A stretch of 64,000 bases of DNA from Sphingomonas panacis (GCF_001717955.1 NZ_CP014168.1:4433501-4497500), one strand, 5' to 3'. Shown: positions 1 to 11,882, numbered from the stretch's first letter. Translations and numbers: made by a program. Notes: generated by a model not told the origin, from the sequence alone.

Positions 1-2
1 CG

Positions 3-196
3 TCGAGGTTCCCCATCCCAGGCATGGCGATGGGGCTAAGACGGGAAGCCGGTGGTGCCTTTCGGGGCAGAATCCGGCGCTGCCCCCGCAACTGTAAGCG
101 GCGAGCGGCGGTTCCATTTCGTGTCACTGGGCTCCCGCAAGGTGCCTGGGAAGGCCGGAGCCACCGCGTTGACCCGTGAGCCAGGAGACCTGCCTT
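3..196 (+). promoter_or_regulatory. Cobalamin (B12) riboswitch
   Basis: The leader carries the conserved cobalamin-riboswitch blocks in order: a GCCGGTG-like P3 start near 49, the core CCCCCGCAACTGTAAGCGG at about 84-102, a CACTGG block near 125, GCCTGGGAAGG near 144, and the closing GAGCCAGGAGACCTGCC ending at 194. It lies about 140 bases before mesX. Cobalamin riboswitches normally switch genes off when B12 is plentiful, which makes sense for a B12-independent methionine synthase. The expression platform was not resolved; no clear terminator stem with a T-run is visible before 338, so control of translation is possible. Confidence 0.95.
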
Positions 197-337
197 TGAC
201 GCGATAACGTTCCTCGGACGGGGGTTCCTCCGGTGGATCGCGCTTGATGCGACGGTCCGTGGCTTGCCGCCATCCGGTCCTGTTCACGCCTTGCGCGCTT
301 TCGCCTGACCTCCCGCCCGCAAAGCCAGGGTTGAGTC

Positions 338-1321
338 ATGACGAATAGCGGGTTCACATTCTCGATCAGCAGCTTGCCCTTCGACGAGAATTATCGTCCG
401 GCCGACAACACGCGGATCACCACCAACTTCGCCAATCTTGCGCGTGGGGACAGCCGGCAGGAGAATTTGCGCAACACGCTGGAGATGATCGACCACCGCT
501 TCAACGCGCTGATGCACTGGGACAATCCCAAAGGTGATCGCTACACGCTGGAGCTGAAGATCGTCTCGGCCGCGCTCACTCTTGGAGGCGGCGCGGACGA
601 CGAAGCGTTTCCGCTGATCGAGATCCTGCACACCACCGTCACCGACCGGATCAGCGGCGAGCGCAGCGACGGGATGATCGGCAACAACTTCTCATCCTAT
701 GTCCGCGATTACGACTTCAGCGTCGTCCTGCCCAATCACCTGAAGGCCGGGGGTGGCGGCGCGCCGGAGGACTTCGGCGATCTGCACGGCAACCTGTTCA
801 AGCATTTCCTCGGATCGAGCGCTTACCGCGACAACTTCCGCAAGCCCCCAGTCATCTGCCTCAGCGTGTCGAGCAAGGAGGTCTATCACCGAACCGCCAA
901 CGTACATCCGATCCTCGGCGTCGAGTATCGCAACGACAAATTCTCGCCCACCGATCAGTATTTCGCAAAAATGGGCATGAAGGTGCGATATTTCATGCCG
1001 CCCCACAGCGTCGCGCCGTTCGCCTTCTACCATACCGGCGATTTGGTCAGCGACTATACGAACCTCGAACTCGCCAGCACCATCGCGACAATGGAGACGT
1101 TCCAGAAGATCTATCGCCCGGAAATCTACAACGCGAACTCGGTCGCGGCGGAGCATTATCAGCCGAGCCTGAGGTATCAGGACTATTCGCTGACCCGCAT
1201 CGTCTATGATCGCGAGGAGCGCAGCCGCCTCGCCGTCGAGCAGGGCAAATTCGCCGAAGAGCATTTCATCAAGCCGCACTGGCCCGCGCTTCAGCGCTGG
1301 TCCGCGACCTGCGGCCTCTGA
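338..1321 (+). CDS. mesX: MesX, DUF1852 protein required by MesD
   Basis: A 327-residue protein of the DUF1852 family, recognised from its overall sequence and from lying directly before a short MetE-like gene, the characteristic pairing. Published genetics on the MesD family (folate-independent methionine synthases of aerobic bacteria) showed that activity needs the DUF1852 partner and oxygen; its chemistry is not established. No signal peptide or membrane segment is visible, so it is probably cytosolic. The ATG at 338 follows the B12 riboswitch leader and a weak purine-rich stretch. mesD starts 29 bases after its stop, so the two are co-transcribed. Confidence 0.88.
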   Translation: MTNSGFTFSISSLPFDENYRPADNTRITTNFANLARGDSRQENLRNTLEMIDHRFNALMHWDNPKGDRYTLELKIVSAALTLGGGADDEAFPLIEILHTTVTDRISGERSDGMIGNNFSSYVRDYDFSVVLPNHLKAGGGGAPEDFGDLHGNLFKHFLGSSAYRDNFRKPPVICLSVSSKEVYHRTANVHPILGVEYRNDKFSPTDQYFAKMGMKVRYFMPPHSVAPFAFYHTGDLVSDYTNLELASTIATMETFQKIYRPEIYNANSVAAEHYQPSLRYQDYSLTRIVYDREERSRLAVEQGKFAEEHFIKPHWPALQRWSATCGL

Positions 1322-1350
1322 TCCCCACCCATACGACAGGTATTTGCATC

Positions 1351-2379
1351 ATGACGACATTGTTGCCGACGACGACTGCAGGCAGCCTGCCCAAGCCATC
1401 CTGGTTGGCCCAGCCCGAGACCCTGTGGTCACCCTGGAAGCTGGAGGGCGAGGAGCTGGTCGCGGGCAAGCAGGATGCGCTGCGCCTCGCGGTCGACGAT
1501 CAGCGGCAGGCGGGCATCGACATCCTCGGGGACGGCGAGCAGACCCGCCAGCACTTCGTCACGACGTTCATCGAGCATTTGGACGGCGTCGATTTCGAGA
1601 AGCGCGAGACGGTGCGCATCCGCAACCGCTATGACGCCAGCGTGCCGACGGTCGTCGGGTCCGTCTCGCGGCCCACGTCGGTGTTCGTCGACGACGCCCG
1701 TTTCCTGCGTGCCCAGACCGATCAGCCGATCAAATGGACGCTGCCCGGGCCGATGACGATGATCGACACCCTCTACGACGCGCATTACCGGAGCCGCGAG
1801 AAGCTGGCGTGGGAGTTCGCCCGCATCCTCAACGAAGAAGCACGCGAGCTGGAGGCCGCCGGCGTCGACATCATCCAGTTCGACGAACCCGCCTTCAACG
1901 TGTTCTTCGACGAAGCGAACGACTGGGGCATCGCCACGCTGGAGCGCGCGGCCGAGGGGCTGAAGGCCGAAACCGCCGTCCACATCTGCTATGGTTATGG
2001 CATCAAGGCCAATACCGACTGGAAGAAGACGCTCGGCTCCGAATGGCGCCAGTATGAGGAAACCTTCCCCAACCTGCAGAAGTCGAAGATCGATATCATC
2101 TCACTAGAATGTCAGAACTCGCGCGTGCCGACGGACCTGATCGAGCTGATCCGCGGCAAGAAGGTGATGGTCGGCGCGATCGACGTCGCGACGGATACGA
2201 TCGAGACGCCGGAGCAGGTCGCCGACACACTGCGCAACGCGCTGCGCTTCGTCGATGCCGACAAGCTCCTGCCCGCCACCAACTGCGGGATGGCGCCGCT
2301 GTCGCGCGACATCGCTCGGGGCAAGCTGAAGGCGCTGGGTGCCGGTGCCGAGATCATCCGCAAGGAACTGGCGGCCTGA
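1351..2379 (+). CDS. mesD: MesD, folate-independent core methionine synthase
   Basis: 342 residues, so only the catalytic half of cobalamin-independent MetE (about 750 residues); the N-terminal folate-binding half is absent. The zinc ligands of the MetE barrel are recognisable as His211 and Cys213 (HICYG), Glu253 (SLEC) and Cys312 (TNCGM), and the substrate-binding motif IIQFDEP lies at 175-180. MesD-family enzymes methylate homocysteine without 5-methyltetrahydrofolate or cobalamin; the methyl donor is unknown. Being second in a B12-riboswitch operon suggests it is used when B12 is too scarce for MetH. Could be annotated generically as metE, but length and partner argue for MesD. Confidence 0.88.
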   Translation: MTTLLPTTTAGSLPKPSWLAQPETLWSPWKLEGEELVAGKQDALRLAVDDQRQAGIDILGDGEQTRQHFVTTFIEHLDGVDFEKRETVRIRNRYDASVPTVVGSVSRPTSVFVDDARFLRAQTDQPIKWTLPGPMTMIDTLYDAHYRSREKLAWEFARILNEEARELEAAGVDIIQFDEPAFNVFFDEANDWGIATLERAAEGLKAETAVHICYGYGIKANTDWKKTLGSEWRQYEETFPNLQKSKIDIISLECQNSRVPTDLIELIRGKKVMVGAIDVATDTIETPEQVADTLRNALRFVDADKLLPATNCGMAPLSRDIARGKLKALGAGAEIIRKELAA

Positions 2380-2562
2380 GCGACAGCCGTCATCGTCTGG
2401 CCTTTTCGGCCCGGACGATGGCGCGCCTTACCTGAAAGTTTCTCCGGCGCGGTCGATCCCGCCCGTCCATGACGGGGCGGGCACGGTGCCGGGGAAATCG
2501 TTGCATAAACGGTTCGCACGCATCTGCGCGTCACGGCGGACCGCAAGACCGGATTATCATCT

Positions 2563-3561
2563 ATGAAGGCCATCCTGAGCCGGCTGCGGATCGACGCCTA
2601 CATCCTTGCGATCGTCGCAATGGTGGTGATCGCCGCGATCCTGCCCGCGCGGGGCGCGGGCAAGGACGTGCTCGACATCGTGGTGCACGCCGCCATCGCA
2701 CTCCTGTTCTTCATCTATGGCGCTCGGATCTCCCGACAGGCGATCTGGACGGGCATCCTCCATTGGCGGTTGCAATCGCTGGTTTTCGTGACGACGTTCG
2801 TGGTGTTTCCGCTACTGGGCTTCGGGATCGCCAAACTCGCTGACGGGCATCTGGACAGCGGCCTCGTCACCGGGCTGATGTTCGTCGCGCTCTTGCCCTC
2901 GACGGTGCAGTCGTCGATCGCGTTCACGTCGATCGCGCGCGGCAACGTACCCGCCGCCCTGTGCTGCGCATCCCTGTCGAACCTAGCAGGGGTGGTCATT
3001 ACGCCGCTGCTGGCGACGATGGTCCTCAGCGCCGGGACAGGCGGCATGTCGCTGGATGCGGTGGGCGAGATCGCGCTCCAGATCCTACTGCCGTTCGTGG
3101 TCGGTCAGTTCGCACGACCACTGATCGGCGAATGGTTGAACCGGCAGAAGACGCTGACGATGCTCGTCGATCGCGGCTCGATCCTGCTGGTCGTCTATTC
3201 CGCATTCAGCGCAGGCGTCGTGGCCGGTATCTGGAGCAGGGTGACGCCGCAAAGCCTCGGGCTCGTCATCGTTCTCGACCTCGTCATGCTGGCCATCGTG
3301 CTGGTCGCAACCACGGCGGCAAGCCGCTTCCTGCGCTTCACCACCGAAGACGAGATCGCCATCGTGTTCTGCGGATCGAAGAAGAGCATGGCGAGCGGCC
3401 TGCCGATGGCCAACATCATCTTCCCCGCCAGTGCGGTCGGACTGATCGTTTTGCCACTGATGCTGTTCCACCAGATGCAGTTGATGGTCTGCGCGGCATT
3501 GGCCCGGCGCTACGCCCGGCGCGCCGAGACGGCCGTTCCGATCGTCCCTGCTCGCACATGA
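2563..3561 (+). CDS. BASS-family (bile acid:sodium symporter-like) transporter
   Basis: A 332-residue integral membrane protein with roughly ten hydrophobic segments, first at about 11-28. It resembles the SBF-like branch of the bile acid:sodium symporter superfamily, including the polar crossover segment around SSIAFTSIARGN (about 118-129) and FCGSKKSMASGLPMA (about 269-283). It starts 183 bases after mesD on the same strand and its stop overlaps the next ATG, so it is likely part of the mesXD operon. Substrate unknown. Some BASS proteins carry 2-keto acids or other organic anions, so a sulfur or keto-acid metabolite is conceivable, but that is inference. Confidence 0.8.
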   Translation: MKAILSRLRIDAYILAIVAMVVIAAILPARGAGKDVLDIVVHAAIALLFFIYGARISRQAIWTGILHWRLQSLVFVTTFVVFPLLGFGIAKLADGHLDSGLVTGLMFVALLPSTVQSSIAFTSIARGNVPAALCCASLSNLAGVVITPLLATMVLSAGTGGMSLDAVGEIALQILLPFVVGQFARPLIGEWLNRQKTLTMLVDRGSILLVVYSAFSAGVVAGIWSRVTPQSLGLVIVLDLVMLAIVLVATTAASRFLRFTTEDEIAIVFCGSKKSMASGLPMANIIFPASAVGLIVLPLMLFHQMQLMVCAALARRYARRAETAVPIVPART

Positions 3562-4106
3562 TCTCATCCCCCGATGCCGATGCGTCTGGCGCTCCAGGAC
3601 CGAAACCGATGAACCTGTTGACCCCTATCGATGGAGAGACAGATCTGCGCCGTGTGTTCAGCCGGTTCCCGACCGGTGTCACCGCGCTCTGTGCGATGGA
3701 CCAGGACGCGCCTGTCGGCATGACGGCGAGCGCTTTCGTCGCCATCTCTATCACGCCGCCCCTCGTCTCGGTCTGCATTAAGCATGGCTCGGCGACCTGG
3801 CGGCAATTGCGCAGCTTCGGTCGCATCGGCATCTCGTTCCTCGGAGCGAGCCACGCCGCGACCGCGCGTCAGTTGGCGCAGAAGGGCGGCGATCGCTTCC
3901 AAGGGCTTGGATACGAGACGACCCCGGACGGCGCGGTGTTCCTGACCGATGCCGGCGCTTGGCTGGACTGTTCGGTCGAGCAGGAGATCGCGGCGGGCGA
4001 TCACGACATCATCCTGTTCCGGCTCCACCGTGCCACGACCGCGGAGGAGATCATGCCGCTGGTCTTTCACTCCAGCGTTTTTCACACGCTGACGCCGATC
4101 GGGTAG
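3558..4106 (+). CDS. Flavin reductase family protein (HpaC/RutF-like)
   Basis: About 182 residues from an ATG overlapping the transporter stop in an ATGA junction, which suggests translational coupling. A second ATG at 3609 has a better-spaced AGGA and would give 165 residues, close to the usual family length. The family block FPTGVTALCAM followed by GMTASAF and PPLVSVCI marks the FMN-binding split barrel of short-chain flavin reductases, which reduce FMN or FAD with NAD(P)H for a partner oxygenase. No oxygenase is recognisable beside it other than MesX, whose system needs oxygen. That makes MesX/MesD a candidate user of its reduced flavin; this is inference. Confidence 0.82.
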   Translation: MISSPDADASGAPGPKPMNLLTPIDGETDLRRVFSRFPTGVTALCAMDQDAPVGMTASAFVAISITPPLVSVCIKHGSATWRQLRSFGRIGISFLGASHAATARQLAQKGGDRFQGLGYETTPDGAVFLTDAGAWLDCSVEQEIAAGDHDIILFRLHRATTAEEIMPLVFHSSVFHTLTPIG

Positions 4107-4158
4107 CGCCGGAGGGGAGGATCGCAACCGTCTTCTCACCGGCCGAGATCCCAGTCGA

Positions 4159-5079
4159 TCACGCCTGCGGCATGGCTTCTGGAACGATCGTCTTCACGAT
4201 CGATGCGTCCAGCGCCTCGTAATCGTGCAACCCGATCACGTCGTAGAGTTCGGCCCGCGTCTGCATCCGCTCGACCATGTTGTGCGTGCCGCCATCGCGC
4301 TGGATCGCGGTGTACAGCTCGGCCTGCGCCTTGTTGGCGACGCGTAAGGACGACACCGGCCAGATCACCATCTTGTAGCCCATAGCCTCGAATTCTTGTG
4401 ACGTGAAAAACGGGGTCTTGCCGAACTCGGTCATGTTGGCGAGCAGCGGCACGCCTGGCATCGCGGCCGCGAACGCTTCGAACATCTCGCGACTGGTCAG
4501 CCCTTCCGGGAAGATCGCGTCCGCGCCTGCCTCGACATAGGCCTGGGCGCGCTCGACCGCGGCGTCGAAGCCATCGACCCCGACCGCATCGGTGCGGGCG
4601 ACGATCACCAGATCCCGCGCCGCCTTACGAGCGGCCGCGACCTTGGCCGCCATGTCGATGGTCGGGACCAGGCTCTTGCCGTTCAGGTGGCCGCATTTCT
4701 TGGGCAGGATCTGGTCTTCGAGATGGACCGCGCCGGCTCCGGCATCCTCGAACGTCCGCACCATGTGCATGACGTTCAGCGCCTCGCCATAGCCGGTGTC
4801 GCCATCGACCAGCAGCGGCAGCGCGGCCGAGCGCGCGATCTGACGGATGAAGAACGCCACCTCATCGATGGTGATGATGCCCAGATCGGGGAGCCCCATC
4901 GACGCGGTCATCGCCGCCCCCGACAGGTAGAGCCCATCGAACCCGGCATTGCGGGCCTGGATCGCGGACTGGCCGTTGTGGGCGCCCGGCAGACGGTAGA
5001 TGCCCGGGCGCGACAGCGCGGCACGGAAGCGCTTGCCTGCGGATTCGGTCGGAAGTTCGGCGGCAACAAGGTACGGCAA
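4159..5079 (-). CDS. prpB: 2-methylisocitrate lyase
   Basis: Cleaves 2-methylisocitrate to pyruvate and succinate, the last step of the methylcitrate cycle. The isocitrate lyase/PEP mutase family signatures are present: DGDTGYG (Mg binding) and the catalytic loop KKCGH. The start is a TTG at 5079, preceded at 8 bases by AAGGAG; no ATG lies between the prpC stop and the conserved N-terminus. This gives 306 residues, against about 296-305 in relatives. Last gene of the operon, 14 bases after prpC, convergent with the flavin reductase gene. Confidence 0.93.
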   Translation of the reverse strand: MPYLVAAELPTESAGKRFRAALSRPGIYRLPGAHNGQSAIQARNAGFDGLYLSGAAMTASMGLPDLGIITIDEVAFFIRQIARSAALPLLVDGDTGYGEALNVMHMVRTFEDAGAGAVHLEDQILPKKCGHLNGKSLVPTIDMAAKVAAARKAARDLVIVARTDAVGVDGFDAAVERAQAYVEAGADAIFPEGLTSREMFEAFAAAMPGVPLLANMTEFGKTPFFTSQEFEAMGYKMVIWPVSSLRVANKAQAELYTAIQRDGGTHNMVERMQTRAELYDVIGLHDYEALDASIVKTIVPEAMPQA

Positions 5080-5093
5080 AGCGAAATACTCCT

Positions 5094-6257
5094 TCAGGCA
5101 GCGAGATGGTCGCCGCGGGCGGCGAGCGGCACCCAGGCGAGGTCTTCGGGGCCGGTGTAATTGGCGGACGGGCGAATGATCTTGTTGTCCTGGCGTTGCT
5201 CGATGACATGCGCCGCCCAACCACTGGTGCGTGCGATGACGAACAGCGGCGTGAACATCGCGGTCGGCACGCCCATCAGGTTGTAGGAAACGGCTGAGAA
5301 CCAGTCGAGGTTCGGGAACATGCGTTTGGCGTTCCACATCACCTCCTCGATGCGGGCGGCGACGGCGAATTGGCGCTGGGCACCCGCCTCGTCGGCAAGC
5401 GCCTTGGCAACGCGCTTGATGACGACGTTACGCGGATCGGCCACGGTATAGACCGGATGGCCGAAGCCGATCATGACCTCCTTGGCCTCGACGCGGCGAC
5501 GGATGTCGGCTTCCGCCTCGTCGGGGGTCGCGTACCGCTTCTGGATTTCATAGGCGACTTCGTTCGCGCCGCCATGCTTGGGACCGCGCAGGGCGCCGAT
5601 GGCGCCGGCGACGGCCGAATACATGTCCGAGCCGGTGCCGGCGATCACGCGGGCGGCGAAGGTCGAGGCGTTGAACTCATGCTCGGCATAGAGGATGAGC
5701 GAGGTGTGCATCGCGCGCATGAAGCTCTCGGACGGTGCCTCACCGTGCAGCAGGTGGAGGAAATGCCCGCCGATGCTGTCGTCGTCGGTCTCCACCTCGA
5801 TCCGGCGACCATGATGCGCGAAATGATACCAGTAGAGCAGGATCGATCCGAGCGAGGCCATCAGTCGGTCGGCGATGTCGCGTGCATCGGCAACATTATG
5901 ATCGTGTGTTTCCGGCAGGACGCAGCCGAGCGCAGACACGCCCGAGCGCATGACGTCCATCGGGTGCGCCGCGGCCGGGATCGCCTCCAGTGCGTCCTTC
6001 ACCGAGCGCGGCAGGCCACGCAGCGTCCGTAGCTTCTTCTTGTAGGACGCGAGCTGCGCCGCGGTCGGCAGAGTGCCGTGGACCAGCAGATGGGCGATCT
6101 CTTCGAACTCGCTCGTCTCGGCGAAGTCGAGAATGTCATAGCCGCGATAGTGGAGGTCGTTGCCGGTGCGCCCAACGGTGCACAGCGCGGTGTTGCCAGC
6201 GGTTACGCCCGAGAGCGCGACCGATTTCTTCGGCTTGAAGGTGGGGAGGTCGTTCAT
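5094..6257 (-). CDS. prpC: 2-methylcitrate synthase
   Basis: Condenses propionyl-CoA with oxaloacetate to 2-methylcitrate. Citrate synthase-fold motifs carrying the catalytic histidines are seen: PKHGGANE and [13 protein letters not shown]; a catalytic Asp is expected in the [10 protein letters not shown] block. The start chosen is the ATG at 6257 (MNDLPTF), giving 387 residues, the usual PrpC length; the longer frame to 6302 would overlap prpF and adds an unconserved tail. Third enzyme gene of the prp operon, 16 bases after prpF. PrpC rather than GltA is supported by the shorter length and the prp neighbours. Confidence 0.94.
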   Translation of the reverse strand: MNDLPTFKPKKSVALSGVTAGNTALCTVGRTGNDLHYRGYDILDFAETSEFEEIAHLLVHGTLPTAAQLASYKKKLRTLRGLPRSVKDALEAIPAAAHPMDVMRSGVSALGCVLPETHDHNVADARDIADRLMASLGSILLYWYHFAHHGRRIEVETDDDSIGGHFLHLLHGEAPSESFMRAMHTSLILYAEHEFNASTFAARVIAGTGSDMYSAVAGAIGALRGPKHGGANEVAYEIQKRYATPDEAEADIRRRVEAKEVMIGFGHPVYTVADPRNVVIKRVAKALADEAGAQRQFAVAARIEEVMWNAKRMFPNLDWFSAVSYNLMGVPTAMFTPLFVIARTSGWAAHVIEQRQDNKIIRPSANYTGPEDLAWVPLAARGDHLAA

Positions 6258-6273
6258 CGGTCTGGCTTTCCTC

Positions 6274-7430
6274 TCAGAAACTGTCGGCGGGGACGTGGAC
6301 ATGACCGTCCATCAGCACCCGCGCGCTGCGGCTCATGACCGCCTTGGTGATGATCCATTGGCCGTTCGCCTGGTGCGCTTCGGCACCGACACGCAGCGCG
6401 CCGGACGGATGGCCGAAGCGGATCGATGTCCGCTCGCCGCCCCCGGCGGCCTTGTTGACCAGCGTGCCTGGCACCGCCGCTGCGGCGGCAATGGCGACGG
6501 AGACAGTGCCCATCATCGCGTGGTGTAGCTTGCCCATCGACAGCGCGCGGACCAGCAGGTCGACCTCGCCAGCCAGTACCTCCCGACCGCTCGACGTGCG
6601 GTGATCGATGGGAGAGGCGACGAAGGCGATGGCCGGCGCGCGCGTCGTCTTGACGATGCCCATCGCCTCGGCTCCGGCCGTGCGCAGCGCCTCGAAGCGG
6701 GCGAGCGCGTCCACGTCGCCGTTGATGGCGTCGCGAAGCTCGGCGCCGGTATATCTCAGATCCTCCGCCTCGACGAAGACGGTCGGCACGCCGGCATTGA
6801 TGAGGGTCGCCAGGATCGTGCCGCCCGGCACGACGGCGTCGTCGACCTTCAGCGTATCGACCGGATGGCCGGTCGGGAATAGCGCGTCCGACGCATCGGC
6901 GGGGTCGACGAACTCCAGCACGATCTCGGCGGCCGGGAAGGCGACACCGTCGAGCTCGAAATCACCCGTCTCGATGACCTGCCCATCGGCGACCGGCACA
7001 TGGGCGACGATGGTCTTGCCGATATTGGCCTGCCAGATGCGGACCGTGCACAGGCCGTTGACCGCTCGGGCAACGTCGACATAGCCGGCCGCAATCGCGA
7101 AGGCCCCGACCGCGGTGGACAGGTTTCCGCAATTGCTCGACCAGTCGAGCGCACCGCTGTCGATCGCGATCTGCCCATAAAGGTAATCGACGTCATGGCC
7201 CGCTCGGGTCGCCGGGGAGACGATCACGCATTTGGATGTGCTGGACGTCGCACCGCCCATGCCGTCGATGTGCGCGCCATACGGGTCGGGGCTGCCGATG
7301 ACACGGGCGAACAGCCGGTCGCGCGCCTCGCCCGGCGCCTGCGCACGTTCGGGCAGGTCTTCGACTCGGAAGAACACGCCCTTGCTGGTGCCGCCACGCA
7401 TATAGGTGGCCGGGATGCGGACCTGCGGCG

Positions 7431-7434
<4 letters not shown>
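6274..7434 (-). CDS. prpF: 2-methylaconitate cis-trans isomerase PrpF
   Basis: 386 residues of the PrpF family, which has the diaminopimelate epimerase-like fold. It isomerises the trans-2-methylaconitate-type product of AcnD so that hydration to 2-methylisocitrate can proceed, and it is always paired with AcnD. Diagnostic motifs are [11 protein letters not shown] near the N-terminus and [15 protein letters not shown] at about 100-114. The ATG at 7434 overlaps the acnD stop in an ATGA junction, implying coupled translation. The longer in-frame extension upstream lies inside acnD and is rejected. Confidence 0.95.
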
Positions 7435-10051
<2,617 letters not shown>

Positions 10052-10055
<4 letters not shown>

Positions 10056-10384
10056 CGGGTTCCCGGGTTCCATTGGGCGAGCCGCGTGGCGATCGACGCG
10101 CTCGGTCGGGTGAAGGTCGAGAAGGTGAAGCGGCCAGCGGCGACCATGCAGTCGCATCCCGCTGCGTCGCGCCCGCTGGCGAAGACGGCGATGACGAGAC
10201 CATCGTCACTGCGGCTGACGCACGATGCCTCGAACACGACATCATCCAGCTCGGCGCGCAGTTCGATATCGTGGCAGCGGTGAAGCGAAACGCTTCCCCC
10301 CAAGACTTCTCGTGCGCGTGCCGTCGCTGCCCCGAGGACACGTTCGAGAAGGTCGGCACCTTGCGGTTGGGCGGTAGCAAGCAT
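10052..10384 (-). CDS. Small hotdog-fold thioesterase-like protein leading the prp operon
   Basis: A 110-residue protein whose stop overlaps the acnD ATG (ATGA), so it is the first gene of the methylcitrate operon. The second half has the alternation typical of the last strands of hotdog acyl-CoA thioesterases (DDVVFEASCVSRSDDGLVIAVF, then VAAGRFTFSTF, like the family's GRFTFVAVD ending). It may hydrolyse or bind propionyl-CoA-type esters, but the catalytic residues cannot be placed with confidence and the family match is by pattern only. Coding is supported by tight coupling and by a start adjoining the divergent promoter. Confidence 0.5.
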
Positions 10385-10478
10385 ATTCGCATAATCCGCA
10401 AACGGGCGCGCTTTTACAGGGCTGAAAGCGCGAAGTCCTGCGAAGGTCGATCAGCAAATCTGCGAAGGTTGCGAAGTT
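10385..10478. promoter_or_regulatory. Divergent prp/prpR promoter with TGCGAA repeats
   Basis: This 94-base gap separates the prp operon from its regulator. TGCGAAG occurs at 10439, 10461 and 10470 on the plus strand, the last two abutting and the final copy ending just before the prpR ATG; an inverted copy (TTCGCA) lies at 10386-10391. Related GCAAA and CGCAAA motifs are interspersed. RamB/PrpR-type regulators bind A/T-flanked TTTGC-like sites, so these are good candidates for PrpR operators giving autoregulation and operon control. Functional assignment is inference. Confidence 0.5.
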
Positions 10479-11882
10479 ATGGTGGCGCGCAAGGCATTCA
10501 TGGGGGTCCGGCTTCGGCGCTTGCGCGAGGAGCGCAAGCTAAAGCAGGTCGAGCTTGCCCAAGCGCTCGACATCTCGCCCAGCTATCTCAACCAGCTCGA
10601 ACAAAACCAGCGTCCGCTGACCGTCCCGATCCTTTTGAAGCTCAACGCGGCGTTCGGCGTCGATGTGCAGATCTTCTCGGAGGACGAGGAAGCCCGCCTG
10701 ATGACCGACATCCGCGACGCGATCGCCGACGTCGAGGAGGCGGTGTCCGTTGCCGAACTGCGCGAGCTGGCAACGAACATGCCCGCGGTCGGCCGCACGC
10801 TAGTCGCGTTGCATCGGCGGTATCGCGATGCGATCGAGCGCGGCGATGCGATGGCGGCCGAGCTGGGCGATGAATGGAGCATCGGGGATCGTGCCCGCCA
10901 GCCCTTCGAGCAAGTCCGGGATTTCTTCTATGCCCGCCACAACCATGTCGAGTTGCTGGATGAGGCGGCCGAACGCCTCTATCGCGACGCGGGTCTCAGC
11001 CCGCGCACGATCCACGATGGGCTGACGGCATGGCTGAAGGCGCGGCACGGGATCGCGGTGCTGACCGACGTTACCACCGCGCCACGCCGTTTCGATCCCG
11101 CTGCACAGGCGCTAACGCTGTCCGCCTCGCTGACACCGGGCCAGCGCGTGTTCCAGATGGCAACCCAGCTCGCTTTTATCGAACTCGGCGACGTGATCGA
11201 CGACCTTGCCGACGATCCAGTCCTCGCCGATGCGGAGGCGCGCCGCCTGGGGCGGATCGGCCTCGCCAATTATTTCGCAGGCGCGCTGGTCCTCCCCTAT
11301 GCGGACTTCCTCGCTGCCGCCGAAGCCGAACGCTACGACATCGAGCGTCTTGGGCGGCGCTTCGGGGTGGGGTTCGAGACGGTGTGCCACCGCCTGTCGA
11401 CGCTCCAGCGCGTAGGGGCACGCGGCGTGCCGTTCTTCTTCGTCCGCGTCGACCGGGCGGGCAATATCTCCAAACGGCAATCTGCGACCGACTTCCACTT
11501 CTCGCGCGTCGGCGGCACCTGCCCGCTCTGGAATGTCTATGAGGCATTCGCGCAGCCAGGGCGCGTGCTGCGCCAGGTTGCTCAGATGCCCGATGGTCGC
11601 AGCTACCTCTGGGTTGCGCGAACGGTGGCGAGCGGGTCTGCCGGGTTCGGTGAGCCGGAGAAGGTGTTCGCGATCGGGCTCGGCTGCGACCTGCGCCATG
11701 CCGGTCAGCTCGTCTATTCGCGCGGCCTCGATCTCGCCGATCCCTCCTTCGCGACGCCGATCGGTGCCGGGTGCAAGGTGTGCGAGCGCCCGGCCTGCCC
11801 GCAGCGTGCGTTTCCGCCGATCGGGCGGGCGCTCACCATCGACGAGAACACCGCCGCTCCGGTTCCCTATCCAGTTGCCTGA
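10479..11882 (+). CDS. prpR: ScfR/RamB-type propionate regulator
   Basis: 467 residues. The N-terminal XRE helix-turn-helix (about 9-65, with ISPSYLNQLEQNQRPLTVP) is followed by an IrrE-like region whose metalloprotease motif is degenerate (QLAFIE), then a C-terminal DUF2083-type domain with Cys in GGTCPLW and GCKVCERPACPQR. In mycobacterial PrpR this domain binds an Fe-S cluster and acyl-CoA and tunes methylcitrate genes. The ATG at 10479 keeps the family's N-terminal K-x-F-x-G; no Shine-Dalgarno precedes it, so the message may be leaderless. Distinct from the sigma54-type PrpR of enterobacteria. Confidence 0.88.
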   Translation: MVARKAFMGVRLRRLREERKLKQVELAQALDISPSYLNQLEQNQRPLTVPILLKLNAAFGVDVQIFSEDEEARLMTDIRDAIADVEEAVSVAELRELATNMPAVGRTLVALHRRYRDAIERGDAMAAELGDEWSIGDRARQPFEQVRDFFYARHNHVELLDEAAERLYRDAGLSPRTIHDGLTAWLKARHGIAVLTDVTTAPRRFDPAAQALTLSASLTPGQRVFQMATQLAFIELGDVIDDLADDPVLADAEARRLGRIGLANYFAGALVLPYADFLAAAEAERYDIERLGRRFGVGFETVCHRLSTLQRVGARGVPFFFVRVDRAGNISKRQSATDFHFSRVGGTCPLWNVYEAFAQPGRVLRQVAQMPDGRSYLWVARTVASGSAGFGEPEKVFAIGLGCDLRHAGQLVYSRGLDLADPSFATPIGAGCKVCERPACPQRAFPPIGRALTIDENTAAPVPYPVA

